From positions 1 to 9,403 of the forward strand of contig CAKRVL010000093.1 in the NCBI GenBank assembly GCA_934408705.1: a stretch of DNA of 9,403 nucleotides. The letters run 5' to 3'. The notes beneath the pieces are model-generated. The model searched no databases. It saw nothing but the letters and a program-made list of their open reading frames with translations, and was not told the origin of the DNA. The translations under genes and the position numbers were made by a program. Source of the stretch: an uncultured Blautia sp. GTDB taxonomy: Bacteria; Bacillota; Clostridia; Lachnospirales; Lachnospiraceae. Shown here piece by piece: positions 1-6,848 of this stretch (its first letter is position 1; the number at the start of each line of letters is the position of its first letter).

Positions 1-1040
1 TCTTCCATCATCTTGTCCATGCTCTGGCCTGTGAACTGGAAGTACTGATCCATGGATAATCCCTGCTGCTGCATTCTTCTTGCAAAGTCATCCATCATCT
101 GACGGCACTCTGTTGTAGTCATAAGCTCCGGAATATCCATCTGTGCATTCTCGATTGCTTTATCTACTGCTGCATTTTCTTTTGCAGTTCTTGCTTCATT
201 TTCTTTCTTCTCTGTCAGGTTCTTCTTAACGTCCTCTTTGTACTCTGCAAGAGTATCAAACTCAGATACGTCTTTAGCGAACTCATCGTCAAGCTCCGGA
301 ACCTCTTTAGTCTCAATCTTCTTAACGTCACACTGGAATACAGCTTCTTTACCAGCAAGCTCTTTTGCCTGATATTCCTCTGGGAAAGTAACCTTAACTT
401 CTACGTGATCACCAGTGTTCGCTCCAACGATCTGATCCTCGAAGCCTGGGATAAATGTACCGGAACCAAGTGTAAGTGCATAATCAGTTCCTTTACCACC
501 ATCAAATGCAACACCATCAACAAATCCTTCGAAGTCGATTGTTGTGATATCACCGTTTGCAGCTGCACGATCTTCTACAACAACTGTTCTGGCATTCTTA
601 TCCTGTTCTTTCTTGATCTCAGCGTCAACTTCCTCGTCTGTTACAACGATCTCAGTTTTCGGAACCTCTACACCCTTATAATCTCCAAGAGTAACCTCTG
701 GCTTAACAGCTACGTCAGCTGTAAAGATAAGTGCCTTTCCTGGCTCCATCTGTGTAACGTTGATCTCTGGCTGGGAAACGATCTCAAGATCGCACTCGCC
801 AAGAGCTTTTGTATACTCCTGTGGTACAAGAGAATTAACAGCGTCTTCCATGAATACGCCCTTACCATACATGCTCTCGATCATCTTTCTAGGAGCTTTT
901 CCTTTACGGAATCCCGGAAGGCTGATTCTGCTTTTCTGTTTCTGGTAAGCTTTCTCCATTGCTTTGTCTAATTCTTCAGCGGAAACTTCGATGGTAAGCT
1001 TCGCCATGTTTTTCTCTAATTTCTCCACCTGTAAACTCAT
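1..1040 (-). CDS. tig: Trigger factor, ribosome-associated chaperone and peptidyl-prolyl isomerase (3' end outside window)
   Basis: Trigger factor binds the ribosomal exit tunnel and shields nascent chains; it also carries an FKBP-type prolyl isomerase domain. The reading frame is open from the ATG at 1040 to the window edge and gives 346 codons of a protein usually about 430 residues long, so the end of the C-terminal arm is missing. The ribosome-docking signature GFRKGKAP sits at residues 43-50, the usual place. The FKBP-like domain covers roughly residues 160-245 (GDITTIDFEGFVDG at 163-176, then GSGTFIPGFEDQIVG). The helical chaperone arm starts near 250 and is rich in Glu, Lys and Met. 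The start is fixed by AAGGAGG at 1050-1056, nine bases upstream. Codon use is strongly biased (GTT, CTT, GAG, AAG), as expected for an abundant protein. In Firmicutes clpP/clpX often follow tig, but that side is not in view. Confidence 0.96.
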   Translation of the reverse strand, partial: MSLQVEKLEKNMAKLTIEVSAEELDKAMEKAYQKQKSRISLPGFRKGKAPRKMIESMYGKGVFMEDAVNSLVPQEYTKALGECDLEIVSQPEINVTQMEPGKALIFTADVAVKPEVTLGDYKGVEVPKTEIVVTDEEVDAEIKKEQDKNARTVVVEDRAAANGDITTIDFEGFVDGVAFDGGKGTDYALTLGSGTFIPGFEDQIVGANTGDHVEVKVTFPEEYQAKELAGKEAVFQCDVKKIETKEVPELDDEFAKDVSEFDTLAEYKEDVKKNLTEKKENEARTAKENAAVDKAIENAQMDIPELMTTTECRQMMDDFARRMQQQGLSMDQYFQFTGQSMDKMME

Positions 1041-1141
1041 TTTCGTGTTCCTCCTTAATATATATCTCTCTGCATACCTTCTACGGTTATAAATGCGCAG
1101 GGTTCTCCCCCATTATTACAGTCATTTTAGAAGTATAGCAC

Positions 1142-1177
1142 AACAGAATAAAAAACGCCAGTGTTTTTTTTTCTGTT
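1142..1177 (-). terminator. AT-rich stem-loop after the DJ-1 gene, possible intrinsic terminator
   Basis: The arms AACAGAATAAAAAAC (1142-1156) and GTTTTTTTTTCTGTT (1163-1177) pair over 15 bp with one T-T mismatch around the loop GCCAGT. Read leftward, the stem's second arm supplies the run of Ts. It lies about 45 bp after the DJ-1 stop and about 100 bp before tig, where the CYTH-proC-DJ-1 unit should end. The stem has few G-C pairs, so it is a weak candidate. The stem is nearly symmetric and could act on either strand. A smaller palindrome, CCTTAAAAAATAAGG, lies at 1190-1204, closer to the stop codon. Confidence 0.45.
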
Positions 1178-1220
1178 TTCCCTGTTATTCCTTAAAAAAT
1201 AAGGTTTTGCGGAACATTTC

Positions 1221-1772
1221 CTACTTATATACTACGGATTCCGCGATCTGGTCTGCTTTTTCCTGTCCAAGAAGCTGGGAAATCAGTGAAAGACTAAAGT
1301 CAATCGCAGTTCCAAGGCCACGGCTTGTGGTAATATTTCCATCGACCACTACATTATCTTCTGATCTGGCAGCATCCCCAAGTCCATCCATACATGCCGG
1401 ATATGCAGTTGCCTTTTTACCATGAAGAAGTCCGATTTTTGCAAAAACAGTAGGGGCTGCGCAGATAGCTGCAATCCTGCCTCCATTATTATAGAAGTTT
1501 CTCAAAAGCTCTGTAAGAGGTTCAAACTCTCCCAGATAAGTAGTTCCCGGCTGTCCTCCTGGGAGGACCAGCATGTCTGCATCTGTAAAATCTGTCTCAC
1601 AGAAGATTCTATCTGTGAACATGGTAATGCCGTGAGCTGTGGTGATCTGTTTTGTGTTTTTTATGGAAACTGTCGTAATACCTACCCCTGCTCTTCGCAT
1701 CAGATCAACTACAGTTAAACCTTCAATGTCTTCAAAACCGTCTGCAAGAAAAATATATACTTTTTTGCTCAT
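1221..1772 (-). CDS. DJ-1/PfpI family protein (YajL/ThiJ-like, DJ-1 family glyoxalase III type)
   Basis: This 183-residue protein has the length and layout of bacterial DJ-1/YajL proteins, a cytoplasmic class I glutamine-amidotransferase-like fold. Family members have been assigned glutathione-independent glyoxalase, deglycase and redox-sensing roles, so the exact reaction is uncertain. The conserved acidic residue is E17 in LADGFEDIEG (9-18). The nucleophile-elbow cysteine is C104 in AAICAAPTV (101-109). Also present are LPGGQPGT (70-77) and the C-terminal TSRGLGTAIDF. The position often filled by His after the elbow is Tyr (ATAYP), so a full Cys-His pair is not obvious. The frame stays open to a GTG at 1796, but ATG 1772 is chosen because AGGAGG at 1780-1785 lies seven bases before it, inside that extension. 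It starts 20 bp after the proC stop and is probably co-transcribed with proC. Confidence 0.9.
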   Translation of the reverse strand: MSKKVYIFLADGFEDIEGLTVVDLMRRAGVGITTVSIKNTKQITTAHGITMFTDRIFCETDFTDADMLVLPGGQPGTTYLGEFEPLTELLRNFYNNGGRIAAICAAPTVFAKIGLLHGKKATAYPACMDGLGDAARSEDNVVVDGNITTSRGLGTAIDFSLSLISQLLGQEKADQIAESVVYK

Positions 1773-1792
1773 AATAAAACCTCCTGATAACT

Positions 1793-2587
1793 TCACATTT
1801 TTTTGCCTTTATCTGCAGCACCCTGCAAAGCCTCAAATACTGCGCTGCGGAAGCCATTCTTCTCCAGGATCCTGACGCCTTCAATAGTGCTTCCAGCAGG
1901 AGAGCAGACCATATCCTTCAATTCTCCTGGATGCATGCCAGTTTCCAGAACTAGCTTGGCACTTCCAAGTACGGCCTGGGAAGCAAACTGATATGCCTGT
2001 TTCCTTGGCATCCCCTGAGCAACAGCCGCATCTGCCATTGCTTCAATAAACATAAACACATAAGCCGGAGAGCATCCACTGACTGCACTGACAGCGTCCA
2101 TCAGTCTTTCCGGTACTACTTCTGTACGTCCAAAGCTGTTTGTAATGGTAAGGATCTGCTCCAAATCTTCCCTGGTCACACGATCATTCACACAGGCTCC
2201 TGTCATTCCCGCACCTACCTGTGCCGGAGTATTCGGCATAAGGCGAACCACCTTTAACGGCTGCTCACATTTCTCTTCCAGCCATGCAAGTGTTTTACCA
2301 GGAGCAATTCCTACTATCATATGCTCTGGTGTCAGGCAGCTTTTGATTTCGCAGATTACTTCTTCGTAAAACTGGGGTTTCACTGCTAATATAACAATAT
2401 TTGCATTTTTCACAACCTCACGGTTATCCATAGTTGTTACAACACCGAGTTTTTCCTGGCTTCTTCGGCTTCCCTCTTCTGTGAGATTTGAAACAATAAT
2501 CTCATTTTTCTCAAATACACCATTCTTCAGAATTCCGCCGATCATTGCGGAAGCCATGTTTCCACATCCGATAAATCCGATTTTCAT
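1793..2587 (-). CDS. proC: Pyrroline-5-carboxylate reductase (last step of proline synthesis)
   Basis: ProC reduces 1-pyrroline-5-carboxylate to L-proline with NAD(P)H in the cytoplasm. The 264-residue length is typical. An N-terminal Rossmann domain opens with IGFIGCGNMASAM (3-15, GxGxxA dinucleotide motif), followed by ILAVKPQ (66-72) and VRLMPNTPAQVGAG (114-127), all family hallmarks. The C-terminal dimerization domain has AVSGCSPAYVFMFIEAMADA (168-187) and the family signature around SPAGSTIEG (229-237). The usual SGSGPAY is SGCSPAY here and the usual PGGT is PAGST, both mild variants. GAGGAG at 2595-2600 lies seven bases before the ATG and touches the CYTH stop codon, so proC is probably translationally coupled to the gene before it. 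proB and proA, which make the substrate, are not in the window. Confidence 0.96.
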   Translation of the reverse strand: MKIGFIGCGNMASAMIGGILKNGVFEKNEIIVSNLTEEGSRRSQEKLGVVTTMDNREVVKNANIVILAVKPQFYEEVICEIKSCLTPEHMIVGIAPGKTLAWLEEKCEQPLKVVRLMPNTPAQVGAGMTGACVNDRVTREDLEQILTITNSFGRTEVVPERLMDAVSAVSGCSPAYVFMFIEAMADAAVAQGMPRKQAYQFASQAVLGSAKLVLETGMHPGELKDMVCSPAGSTIEGVRILEKNGFRSAVFEALQGAADKGKKM

Positions 2588-2591
2588 GTTT

Positions 2592-3053
2592 TTACTCCTC
2601 TCGTATATGCTTGCTCAAAGTGCTGTTATGATACCGCGTAGAATAGGTCACATCCTCGCCAAACCATCTTGGCGGCTGATAGGATAACGCAGCCTCTTCC
2701 GACGGAAATTCCACTTCTGCCAACAGAAGTCCCTCATAGGGAGCATTAAATACATCCAGTTCAATGAACAGACCATCTTTCTCAGGAATCACATAGCGGA
2801 TCTTGGAGATCACGATTCCGTCTGCTTTTGGTTTCAAATGCTCATAGGCTTCCTCAGTCAGCGGCAGGTTATATTCCTCTCTGGCCAGCAGTCCCTTTGA
2901 TTTATAAGTCAGATAATAATTATCATTGGACTTGCGGATCCGCACAACCGGTTCCGTGCACAGATATCCCTGCTCAATCACTTTGCTTGGATACTGTTCC
3001 AGATTTTCCGGAAGATCTTCCTTCTTCACAAGAAACTTTCTCTCAATTTCCAC
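2592..3053 (-). CDS. CYTH-domain triphosphatase-like protein, GTG start
   Basis: CYTH-family tunnel enzymes bind polyanionic phosphates with a metal ion. Short bacterial members that begin EIERKFLV, such as those of Nitrosomonas and Clostridium thermocellum, are inorganic tripolyphosphatases, so that is the likely activity; class IV adenylate cyclase is the less likely alternative. At 153 residues it matches these short enzymes. The EXEXK signature is EIERK (2-6). Further tunnel residues are R38 and R40 (VRIRK), K51 (TYKSKG), R58 and E60 (REEYNL), K84 and R86 (SKIRY), E98 and D100 (IELDVF), E113 and E115 (AEVEF). The frame is open to 3260 inside malQ, but that extension is basic and unlike the family. 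The GTG at 3053 follows GGAGG (3062-3066) with an 8-base gap and places the motif at the N-terminus. The TAA stop is four bases before the proC ATG, which indicates an operon. Confidence 0.88.
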   Translation of the reverse strand: MEIERKFLVKKEDLPENLEQYPSKVIEQGYLCTEPVVRIRKSNDNYYLTYKSKGLLAREEYNLPLTEEAYEHLKPKADGIVISKIRYVIPEKDGLFIELDVFNAPYEGLLLAEVEFPSEEAALSYQPPRWFGEDVTYSTRYHNSTLSKHIREE

Positions 3054-3077
3054 CTTTGTTTCCTCCGTATATGCAAA

Positions 3078-3105
3078 ATTGAGGGCAAATACCCTTGCCC
3101 TCAAT
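3078..3105 (-). terminator. Perfect stem-loop between malQ and the CYTH gene (partial terminator or attenuator)
   Basis: ATTGAGGGCAA (3078-3088) and TTGCCCTCAAT (3095-3105) form a perfect 11-bp stem with a 6-base loop. It begins 27 bases after the malQ stop and ends 24 bases before the CYTH start codon, just ahead of its ribosome binding site. Read leftward, the tract after the stem is only TTT followed by GC, so termination would be incomplete. It may lower read-through from malQ into the CYTH-proC-DJ-1 genes or protect an mRNA end. Confidence 0.6.
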
Positions 3106-3132
3106 CTTACTCTTCTCCTGCTTTTTATGCAA

Positions 3133-4662
3133 CTATTTCTCCTCGTCCGGATCCGGTGTCCAGTTTTTTCTTCCGTATCTGGTTGCCAGAACCAGCATTT
3201 CCTTCTGTAATTCTCTGCTGAACTGTCCTTCCTTAAGACGCCATTTCCAGTTCTTTCCAAGTGTGGACGGCTGATTGATACGAGCCGAATTATCTAACTG
3301 AAGGTAGTCCTGAATCGGAATGATACATCTTCCTGCAACACTTCCCATAACAAGACGAATCATGCTCCGGCAGATGCCCTTCTCATCATCATGGAAATTA
3401 CATAGATATTCACGAACCATATGTCTCTCTTCCGGAGTGATATCCGCAAACCATCCAAGAAGAGTCTCATTATCATGAGTTCCTGTATAAACCACACAAT
3501 TATTGGTATAATTATGAGGCAGATAATCACTGGCATTTCCAGTATCACGCTCGTCAAAGGCAAACTCGATTACCTTCATATTAGGATAACCACTTTCCTC
3601 CACAAGACGTTTTACGGAATCTGTCATAAAACCAAGATCCTCTGCAATAATATCTTTATGGCCCAGTCTGTTTGCTACTGTGCGGAAAAGATCCATGCCA
3701 GGTCCTTTTTCCCACCAGCCACGCTTCGCATCTTTGTCACCATAAGGGATTGCATAATATTCATCAAATCCACGGAAATGATCAATGCGGACAACATCGT
3801 ACATATTAAAGCAATGAGCCAGACGCTTTATCCACCACTCAAATCCTGTATTTCTATGGACATCCCATCTATACAATGGATTTCCCCACAGCTGTCCTGT
3901 AGCAGAGAATCCATCAGGCGGACATCCAGCCACCTGTGTAGGCTCATTATTTTCATCCAGCTTGAAAAGTCCCGGATTCGCCCAGGCATCAGCGCTATCC
4001 ATTGCAACATAAATAGGAATATCTCCAATAATGCGGATTCCTCTTCTATTTGCATAGGCCTTCAGCTTCGCCCACTGCTCATAGAATTTAAACTGCATAT
4101 ATTCCTGAAATTCGATTTCAAAATATAATTCTCTTCTGTAATAATCCAGTGCATTATTCCAGCGAAGGCGGATATCTTCTGCCCACTCTGTCCACGGAAT
4201 TCCCTCGAAGCGATCTTTAACAGCCATAAAAAGAGCATAATCTCCAAGCCAATGTGCCTGTTCCTGCTGGAATCTTACAAAGTCTGGATTTTTGGAAATT
4301 TCACTTCTCTCATAAGCTTTACGAAGGAGCTTATAACGTCCCTTGTAAATTTTCTCATAATCAACGTCATCTTCTCTGGAACCAAAATCCACAGCATCAC
4401 ACTCTTTTTTGGTAAGAACACCCTCATCGATCAAATCTTCCAGACTAATGAAATAAGGATTCCCTGCAAAAGTAGAAAAAGACTGATAAGGTGAGTCTCC
4501 ATAGCTGGTTGGACCAAGAGGCAGAATCTGCCAGCACCCCTGTCCTGCAGCCTTTAACTGATCAACAAATTCATAAGCACTTTTTGAAAAACAACCAATT
4601 CCGTATTTCGACGGCAGACTGCTGATTGGAAGCAGTACACCGCATTCTCTCTGATTACCCAT
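3133..4662 (-). CDS. malQ: 4-alpha-glucanotransferase (amylomaltase, GH77)
   Basis: MalQ transfers 1,4-alpha-glucan segments between maltodextrins in the cytoplasm, in starch, maltose and glycogen use. The protein has 509 residues, the usual size of the short bacterial GH77 form. The N-terminus has GVLLPISSLPSKYGIG (8-23) and ILPLGPTSYGDSPYQ (46-60), both typical. The catalytic set is complete: nucleophile D294 in VRIDHFRGF (291-299), acid/base E341 in IAEDLG (339-344), and third carboxylate D397 in GTHDNET (394-400). The C-terminal IIPIQDYLQL and RINQPSTLGKNWKWR are also family hallmarks. ATG 4662 is chosen because GGGAGG (4668-4673) lies five bases upstream; a TTG at 4689 in frame would place this Shine-Dalgarno inside the gene. 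It has its own promoter. No maltose transporter or other glucan gene is adjacent. Confidence 0.96.
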   Translation of the reverse strand: MGNQRECGVLLPISSLPSKYGIGCFSKSAYEFVDQLKAAGQGCWQILPLGPTSYGDSPYQSFSTFAGNPYFISLEDLIDEGVLTKKECDAVDFGSREDDVDYEKIYKGRYKLLRKAYERSEISKNPDFVRFQQEQAHWLGDYALFMAVKDRFEGIPWTEWAEDIRLRWNNALDYYRRELYFEIEFQEYMQFKFYEQWAKLKAYANRRGIRIIGDIPIYVAMDSADAWANPGLFKLDENNEPTQVAGCPPDGFSATGQLWGNPLYRWDVHRNTGFEWWIKRLAHCFNMYDVVRIDHFRGFDEYYAIPYGDKDAKRGWWEKGPGMDLFRTVANRLGHKDIIAEDLGFMTDSVKRLVEESGYPNMKVIEFAFDERDTGNASDYLPHNYTNNCVVYTGTHDNETLLGWFADITPEERHMVREYLCNFHDDEKGICRSMIRLVMGSVAGRCIIPIQDYLQLDNSARINQPSTLGKNWKWRLKEGQFSRELQKEMLVLATRYGRKNWTPDPDEEK

Positions 4663-4693
4663 TTTTTCCTCCCTGTCCGTAGACCTCAAGCAT

Positions 4694-4708
4694 TAACACA
4701 TATTGTTA
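4694..4708. promoter_or_regulatory. Palindrome at the start of the malQ transcript, possible operator
   Basis: TAACA-CATAT-TGTTA is a perfect 5-5-5 inverted repeat. It lies a few bases downstream of the transcription start expected from the malQ promoter, a usual place for a repressor site. No regulator gene is adjacent and the site is AT-rich, so chance is possible. Confidence 0.3.
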
Positions 4709-4718
4709 CACTTATTAC

Positions 4719-4748
4719 ATTATAACATACGTGTTTATATTATGTCAC
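4719..4748 (-). promoter_or_regulatory. malQ: Predicted sigma-A promoter for malQ
   Basis: Read leftward, GTGACA (4743-4748; 5 of 6 matches to TTGACA), an 18-base spacer and TATAAT (4719-4724; perfect) lie upstream of malQ. The start would be near 4712, giving a leader of about 50 bases. The 137-bp gap between malQ and the upstream MATE gene is otherwise AT-rich, with no clear terminator for the MATE gene. Confidence 0.75.
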
Positions 4749-4799
4749 ATCCCATATGCTTAAATCAATATCACTTTTTCAAGAAATATGGTATTTTTT

Positions 4800-6128
4800 C
4801 TAATAATGATATTTCTTTTTGTTCCTCACCAGACAGAACATCGAACAGATCAGTCCCAGACCTTCTGCCACTACAATTGTTCCCCAGATTCCGTCCAGTC
4901 CCATAAGCAGCGGAAGCAAAATAACCATTCCTCCTCGGAAAAGCAAGGTTCTTGTAAAAGACAAAAATGCAGAAAGAGGTCCATTACACAGCGCAGTGAA
5001 AAAAGAAGAAGCATAAATATTAATTCCACAGAACAGATATCCTACTGAAAAAATACGGAATCCATGTACTGTCATGTCCAGCAATTCCTTATCATATCCC
5101 ACAAAAACAGAAGAAAGAGGATAGCTCACTGCCTCTGAAACAGTCACCATCGCTATGGAAGTAAATCCAATGATCGCAACACTTTTACGGAAAACACTTT
5201 TCAGCTCAGCATAATTTCCTGCACCATACTGGTAGCTGACAACGGGAGCGCTTCCGGAAGAAAATCCAAGAAACGCTGCCAGGAACACAAAATCCACATA
5301 CATCATAACTGAGTACGCAGCCACTCCACTTTCTCCTATTACTTTCATCAACTGGATGTTGTATAAAATACCAATTAAAGACGCGGAAATGTTGCTCATC
5401 AGTTCTGAAGAGCCATTGGATGCTGCCTGGAGAAGCTGTTTTCCATAAAATTTTGTTTTCACAAGCTGAAGTCCATATTCTCTTTTTTTCGCAAAATAAA
5501 TAAGAGGAATACCACCGCCAACCACATATCCCGTAACCGTTGCCAGTGCTGCTCCTGCAACACCCATTTTCAGCACTGCTATAAACACGTAATCCAGCGC
5601 CATATTTGTCACACCTGAAGCGATGGAAAGCACCAGTCCCAGGATTGGTTTTTCATTTACCACAAAGAAATTCTGGAAACTGACCTGTAACATAAATGGG
5701 ACACTGCCGGCCAGAAGGATTGCCCCATAAATGACACAGTCCTCCATAAGAAGCTCACTGGCTCCGGCAAACCTCATGATTGGGCGCACAAAAATAAGTG
5801 ACAATGCGGTCAGGATTCCACCGATTATGAGCATACTGTAAATCAGCATGGAAAAGTATTGGTTCGCCAGTTCCTTTTTTCCCTCCCCCAGTGTCTTCGC
5901 TACAAGCGCACTACCGCCGGTGCCAAGCATAAAACCAACAGAACCGATGATCATAGCTACCGGAAATGCAATATTTATGGCTGAAAGTGCCATTGCACCA
6001 ACCAGATTGGATACAAATAAACCGTCCACTACACTGTAAACAGAGGCGATTATCATAGTAATCACCGAAGGTAAGGTGAAACGCAGCAGGCGTTTGTAGG
6101 TAAAATGATCGGATAGTCTGATCTGCAT
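4800..6128 (-). CDS. MATE family multidrug efflux transporter, MepA-like
   Basis: MATE proteins are inner-membrane antiporters that export drugs and cationic compounds using a Na+ or H+ gradient. The 442 residues form the usual pseudo-repeat of two six-helix bundles, with hydrophobic segments along the whole length. Repeat one has LPSVITMIIASVYSVVDGLF (19-38) and GTGGSALVAKTLGEG (69-83); repeat two has the matching GSAPVVSYQYGAGN (292-305). N175 and D179 lie in the conserved TNMALDYVFI segment. The wording resembles the MepA subfamily. ATG 6128 is chosen because it starts right before the first amphipathic segment; AGGAG (6142-6146) is about 13 bases upstream, longer than ideal, so translation may be modest. 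The frame remains open to 6194 without a better start. It follows the MarR gene by 92 bp and is probably in its operon, as in mepR-mepA. The substrate cannot be read from sequence. Confidence 0.92.
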   Translation of the reverse strand: MQIRLSDHFTYKRLLRFTLPSVITMIIASVYSVVDGLFVSNLVGAMALSAINIAFPVAMIIGSVGFMLGTGGSALVAKTLGEGKKELANQYFSMLIYSMLIIGGILTALSLIFVRPIMRFAGASELLMEDCVIYGAILLAGSVPFMLQVSFQNFFVVNEKPILGLVLSIASGVTNMALDYVFIAVLKMGVAGAALATVTGYVVGGGIPLIYFAKKREYGLQLVKTKFYGKQLLQAASNGSSELMSNISASLIGILYNIQLMKVIGESGVAAYSVMMYVDFVFLAAFLGFSSGSAPVVSYQYGAGNYAELKSVFRKSVAIIGFTSIAMVTVSEAVSYPLSSVFVGYDKELLDMTVHGFRIFSVGYLFCGINIYASSFFTALCNGPLSAFLSFTRTLLFRGGMVILLPLLMGLDGIWGTIVVAEGLGLICSMFCLVRNKKKYHY

Positions 6129-6150
6129 AAAAATAATATTTCTCCTTGAT

Positions 6151-6179
6151 TTTATAAAATTTATATTTACTACACCCAA
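6151..6179 (-). promoter_or_regulatory. Weak candidate internal promoter before the MATE gene
   Basis: Read leftward, TTGGGT (6174-6179), a 17-base spacer and TATAAA (6151-6156) lie in the 92-bp gap between the MarR and MATE genes. The -35 matches only half of the consensus, so the pump is probably transcribed mainly from the MarR promoter. A partial copy of the MarR operator, AAATCGGAC at 6195-6203, lies just upstream. Confidence 0.3.
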
Positions 6180-6220
6180 AACATTCAGTCCCAAAAATCG
6201 GACACTTACTAATGTACTTT

Positions 6221-6694
6221 CTACTCAGTCAGGGCTTTCTCTTCTGCCAGGAACTGATCAGTTTCTTCTGCCAGCACATTCACATGCTTCAGTCCATAAT
6301 ACAGGACTCCTTTTTTTTCTTCATCGGAAAGCCTTTCAAAAGCTCTTCTCTCCACTTCGAAAACATGATCCACCGTATTTCTGACCAGTTCATTTCCTTT
6401 TTCTGTGAAATGAATGGTTTTATTCTTTCGATTTCCGGCAGATTTTTCCAGATAAATGCAGCCTTCTTTTTCCAGCTTTTTCAGTGCAGTATTTACTGTT
6501 TGTTTCCGGAGATACAGATTATTGCAAATCTGCGCCTGAGTGGTACAATCTTCATTTTCCCGGACAAAATATAAAATATCGAACATCGTCTCTGTAAGAC
6601 CATAATAAGAAGCCAGTTTATAATACACTGCACAGTTTTTCTTATAAATATTGTTTACATCCCGTAGGAAATCCCTGAAAGTCATCTCTTCCAT
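6221..6694 (-). CDS. MarR family transcriptional repressor of the adjacent MATE pump
   Basis: This is a 157-residue MarR-type winged-helix protein, a family of dimeric repressors that release DNA on binding a ligand or on oxidation. Residues 5-45 form the N-terminal dimer helices. The DNA-binding part runs from TTQAQICNNL (51-60) through the recognition helix LRKQTVNTALKKLEKEG (62-78), and the wing is EKSAGNRKNKTIHFT (83-97). The C-terminal helices (104-150) complete the dimer interface. Cysteines are at 21, 50, 57 and 79; whether they sense oxidants is unknown. The Shine-Dalgarno sequence (AAGGA, about 13 bases from the ATG) is far away, consistent with low repressor synthesis. The next gene downstream encodes a MATE pump, and two palindromes overlap the gene's own promoter, so autorepression and control of the pump are inferred. 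A MepR-like role fits, but the inducer is unknown. Confidence 0.92.
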   Translation of the reverse strand: MEEMTFRDFLRDVNNIYKKNCAVYYKLASYYGLTETMFDILYFVRENEDCTTQAQICNNLYLRKQTVNTALKKLEKEGCIYLEKSAGNRKNKTIHFTEKGNELVRNTVDHVFEVERRAFERLSDEEKKGVLYYGLKHVNVLAEETDQFLAEEKALTE

Positions 6695-6764
6695 ATACGT
6701 CTGATTTTCCTTTCTGCATTCTCAATTTCGTAATATAGGTGTTTTTATCCCTCAACGCAAATAA

Positions 6765-6776
6765 TCCGAAATCGGA
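6765..6776. promoter_or_regulatory. MarR operator, promoter-downstream copy
   Basis: TCCGA-AA-TCGGA is a perfect 12-bp palindrome about five bases after the predicted transcription start. It is the inner part of a 19-base arm (6760-6778) that is repeated exactly in inverted orientation at 6793-6811. A MarR dimer bound here would block RNA polymerase clearance. Confidence 0.75.
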
Positions 6777-6787
6777 CTTTTAAATTT

Positions 6788-6816
6788 ATTATAGTCCGAT
6801 TTCGGATTATTGTCAA
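6788..6816 (-). promoter_or_regulatory. Consensus sigma-A promoter of the MarR-MATE operon
   Basis: Read leftward, TTGACA (6811-6816), exactly 17 bases and TATAAT (6788-6793) match the consensus at every position. The start is expected near 6781, giving a leader of about 87 bases to the MarR ATG. Such a strong promoter usually needs repression, and the spacer is filled by an operator palindrome. Confidence 0.9.
6795..6806. promoter_or_regulatory. MarR operator, copy inside the -35/-10 spacer
   Basis: TCCGA-TT-TCGGA is a perfect 12-bp palindrome between the -10 and -35 boxes of the MarR promoter, so a bound dimer would exclude RNA polymerase. Its centre is 30 bp from that of the other copy, close to three helical turns, so both dimers could sit on nearly the same face of the DNA. 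Confidence 0.8.
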
Positions 6817-6848
6817 GATATAGAAAAATCTTACATGATATGATACCT

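Noticed and set aside
405..971. Rightward 188-codon open frame
   Set aside because: It lies wholly antisense to tig, which has a strong start, complete motifs and biased codons. The product is Cys-, Ser- and Phe-rich and matches no known pattern.
1041..1140. Promoter for tig
   Set aside because: Candidate -10 boxes (TATACT, AATAAT, TATAAC) are present, but none has an acceptable -35 at 16-18 bases, so I did not assign one.
3054..3260. N-terminal extension of the CYTH protein to 3260
   Set aside because: The added 69 residues are Arg-rich and overlap the malQ 3' end. The GTG at 3053 has a good Shine-Dalgarno and places the EIERK motif at the N-terminus, as in the family.
3421..4128. Rightward 235-codon open frame
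   Set aside because: It is antisense to malQ, which has all catalytic residues. There is no plausible ribosome binding site, and the composition is typical of a shadow frame.
6760..6811. 19-bp inverted repeat read as the DnaJ terminator
   Set aside because: No T-run follows the right arm on the leftward strand, and each arm is itself a palindrome placed on a promoter, which fits an operator better. A secondary role in ending DnaJ transcripts is not excluded.
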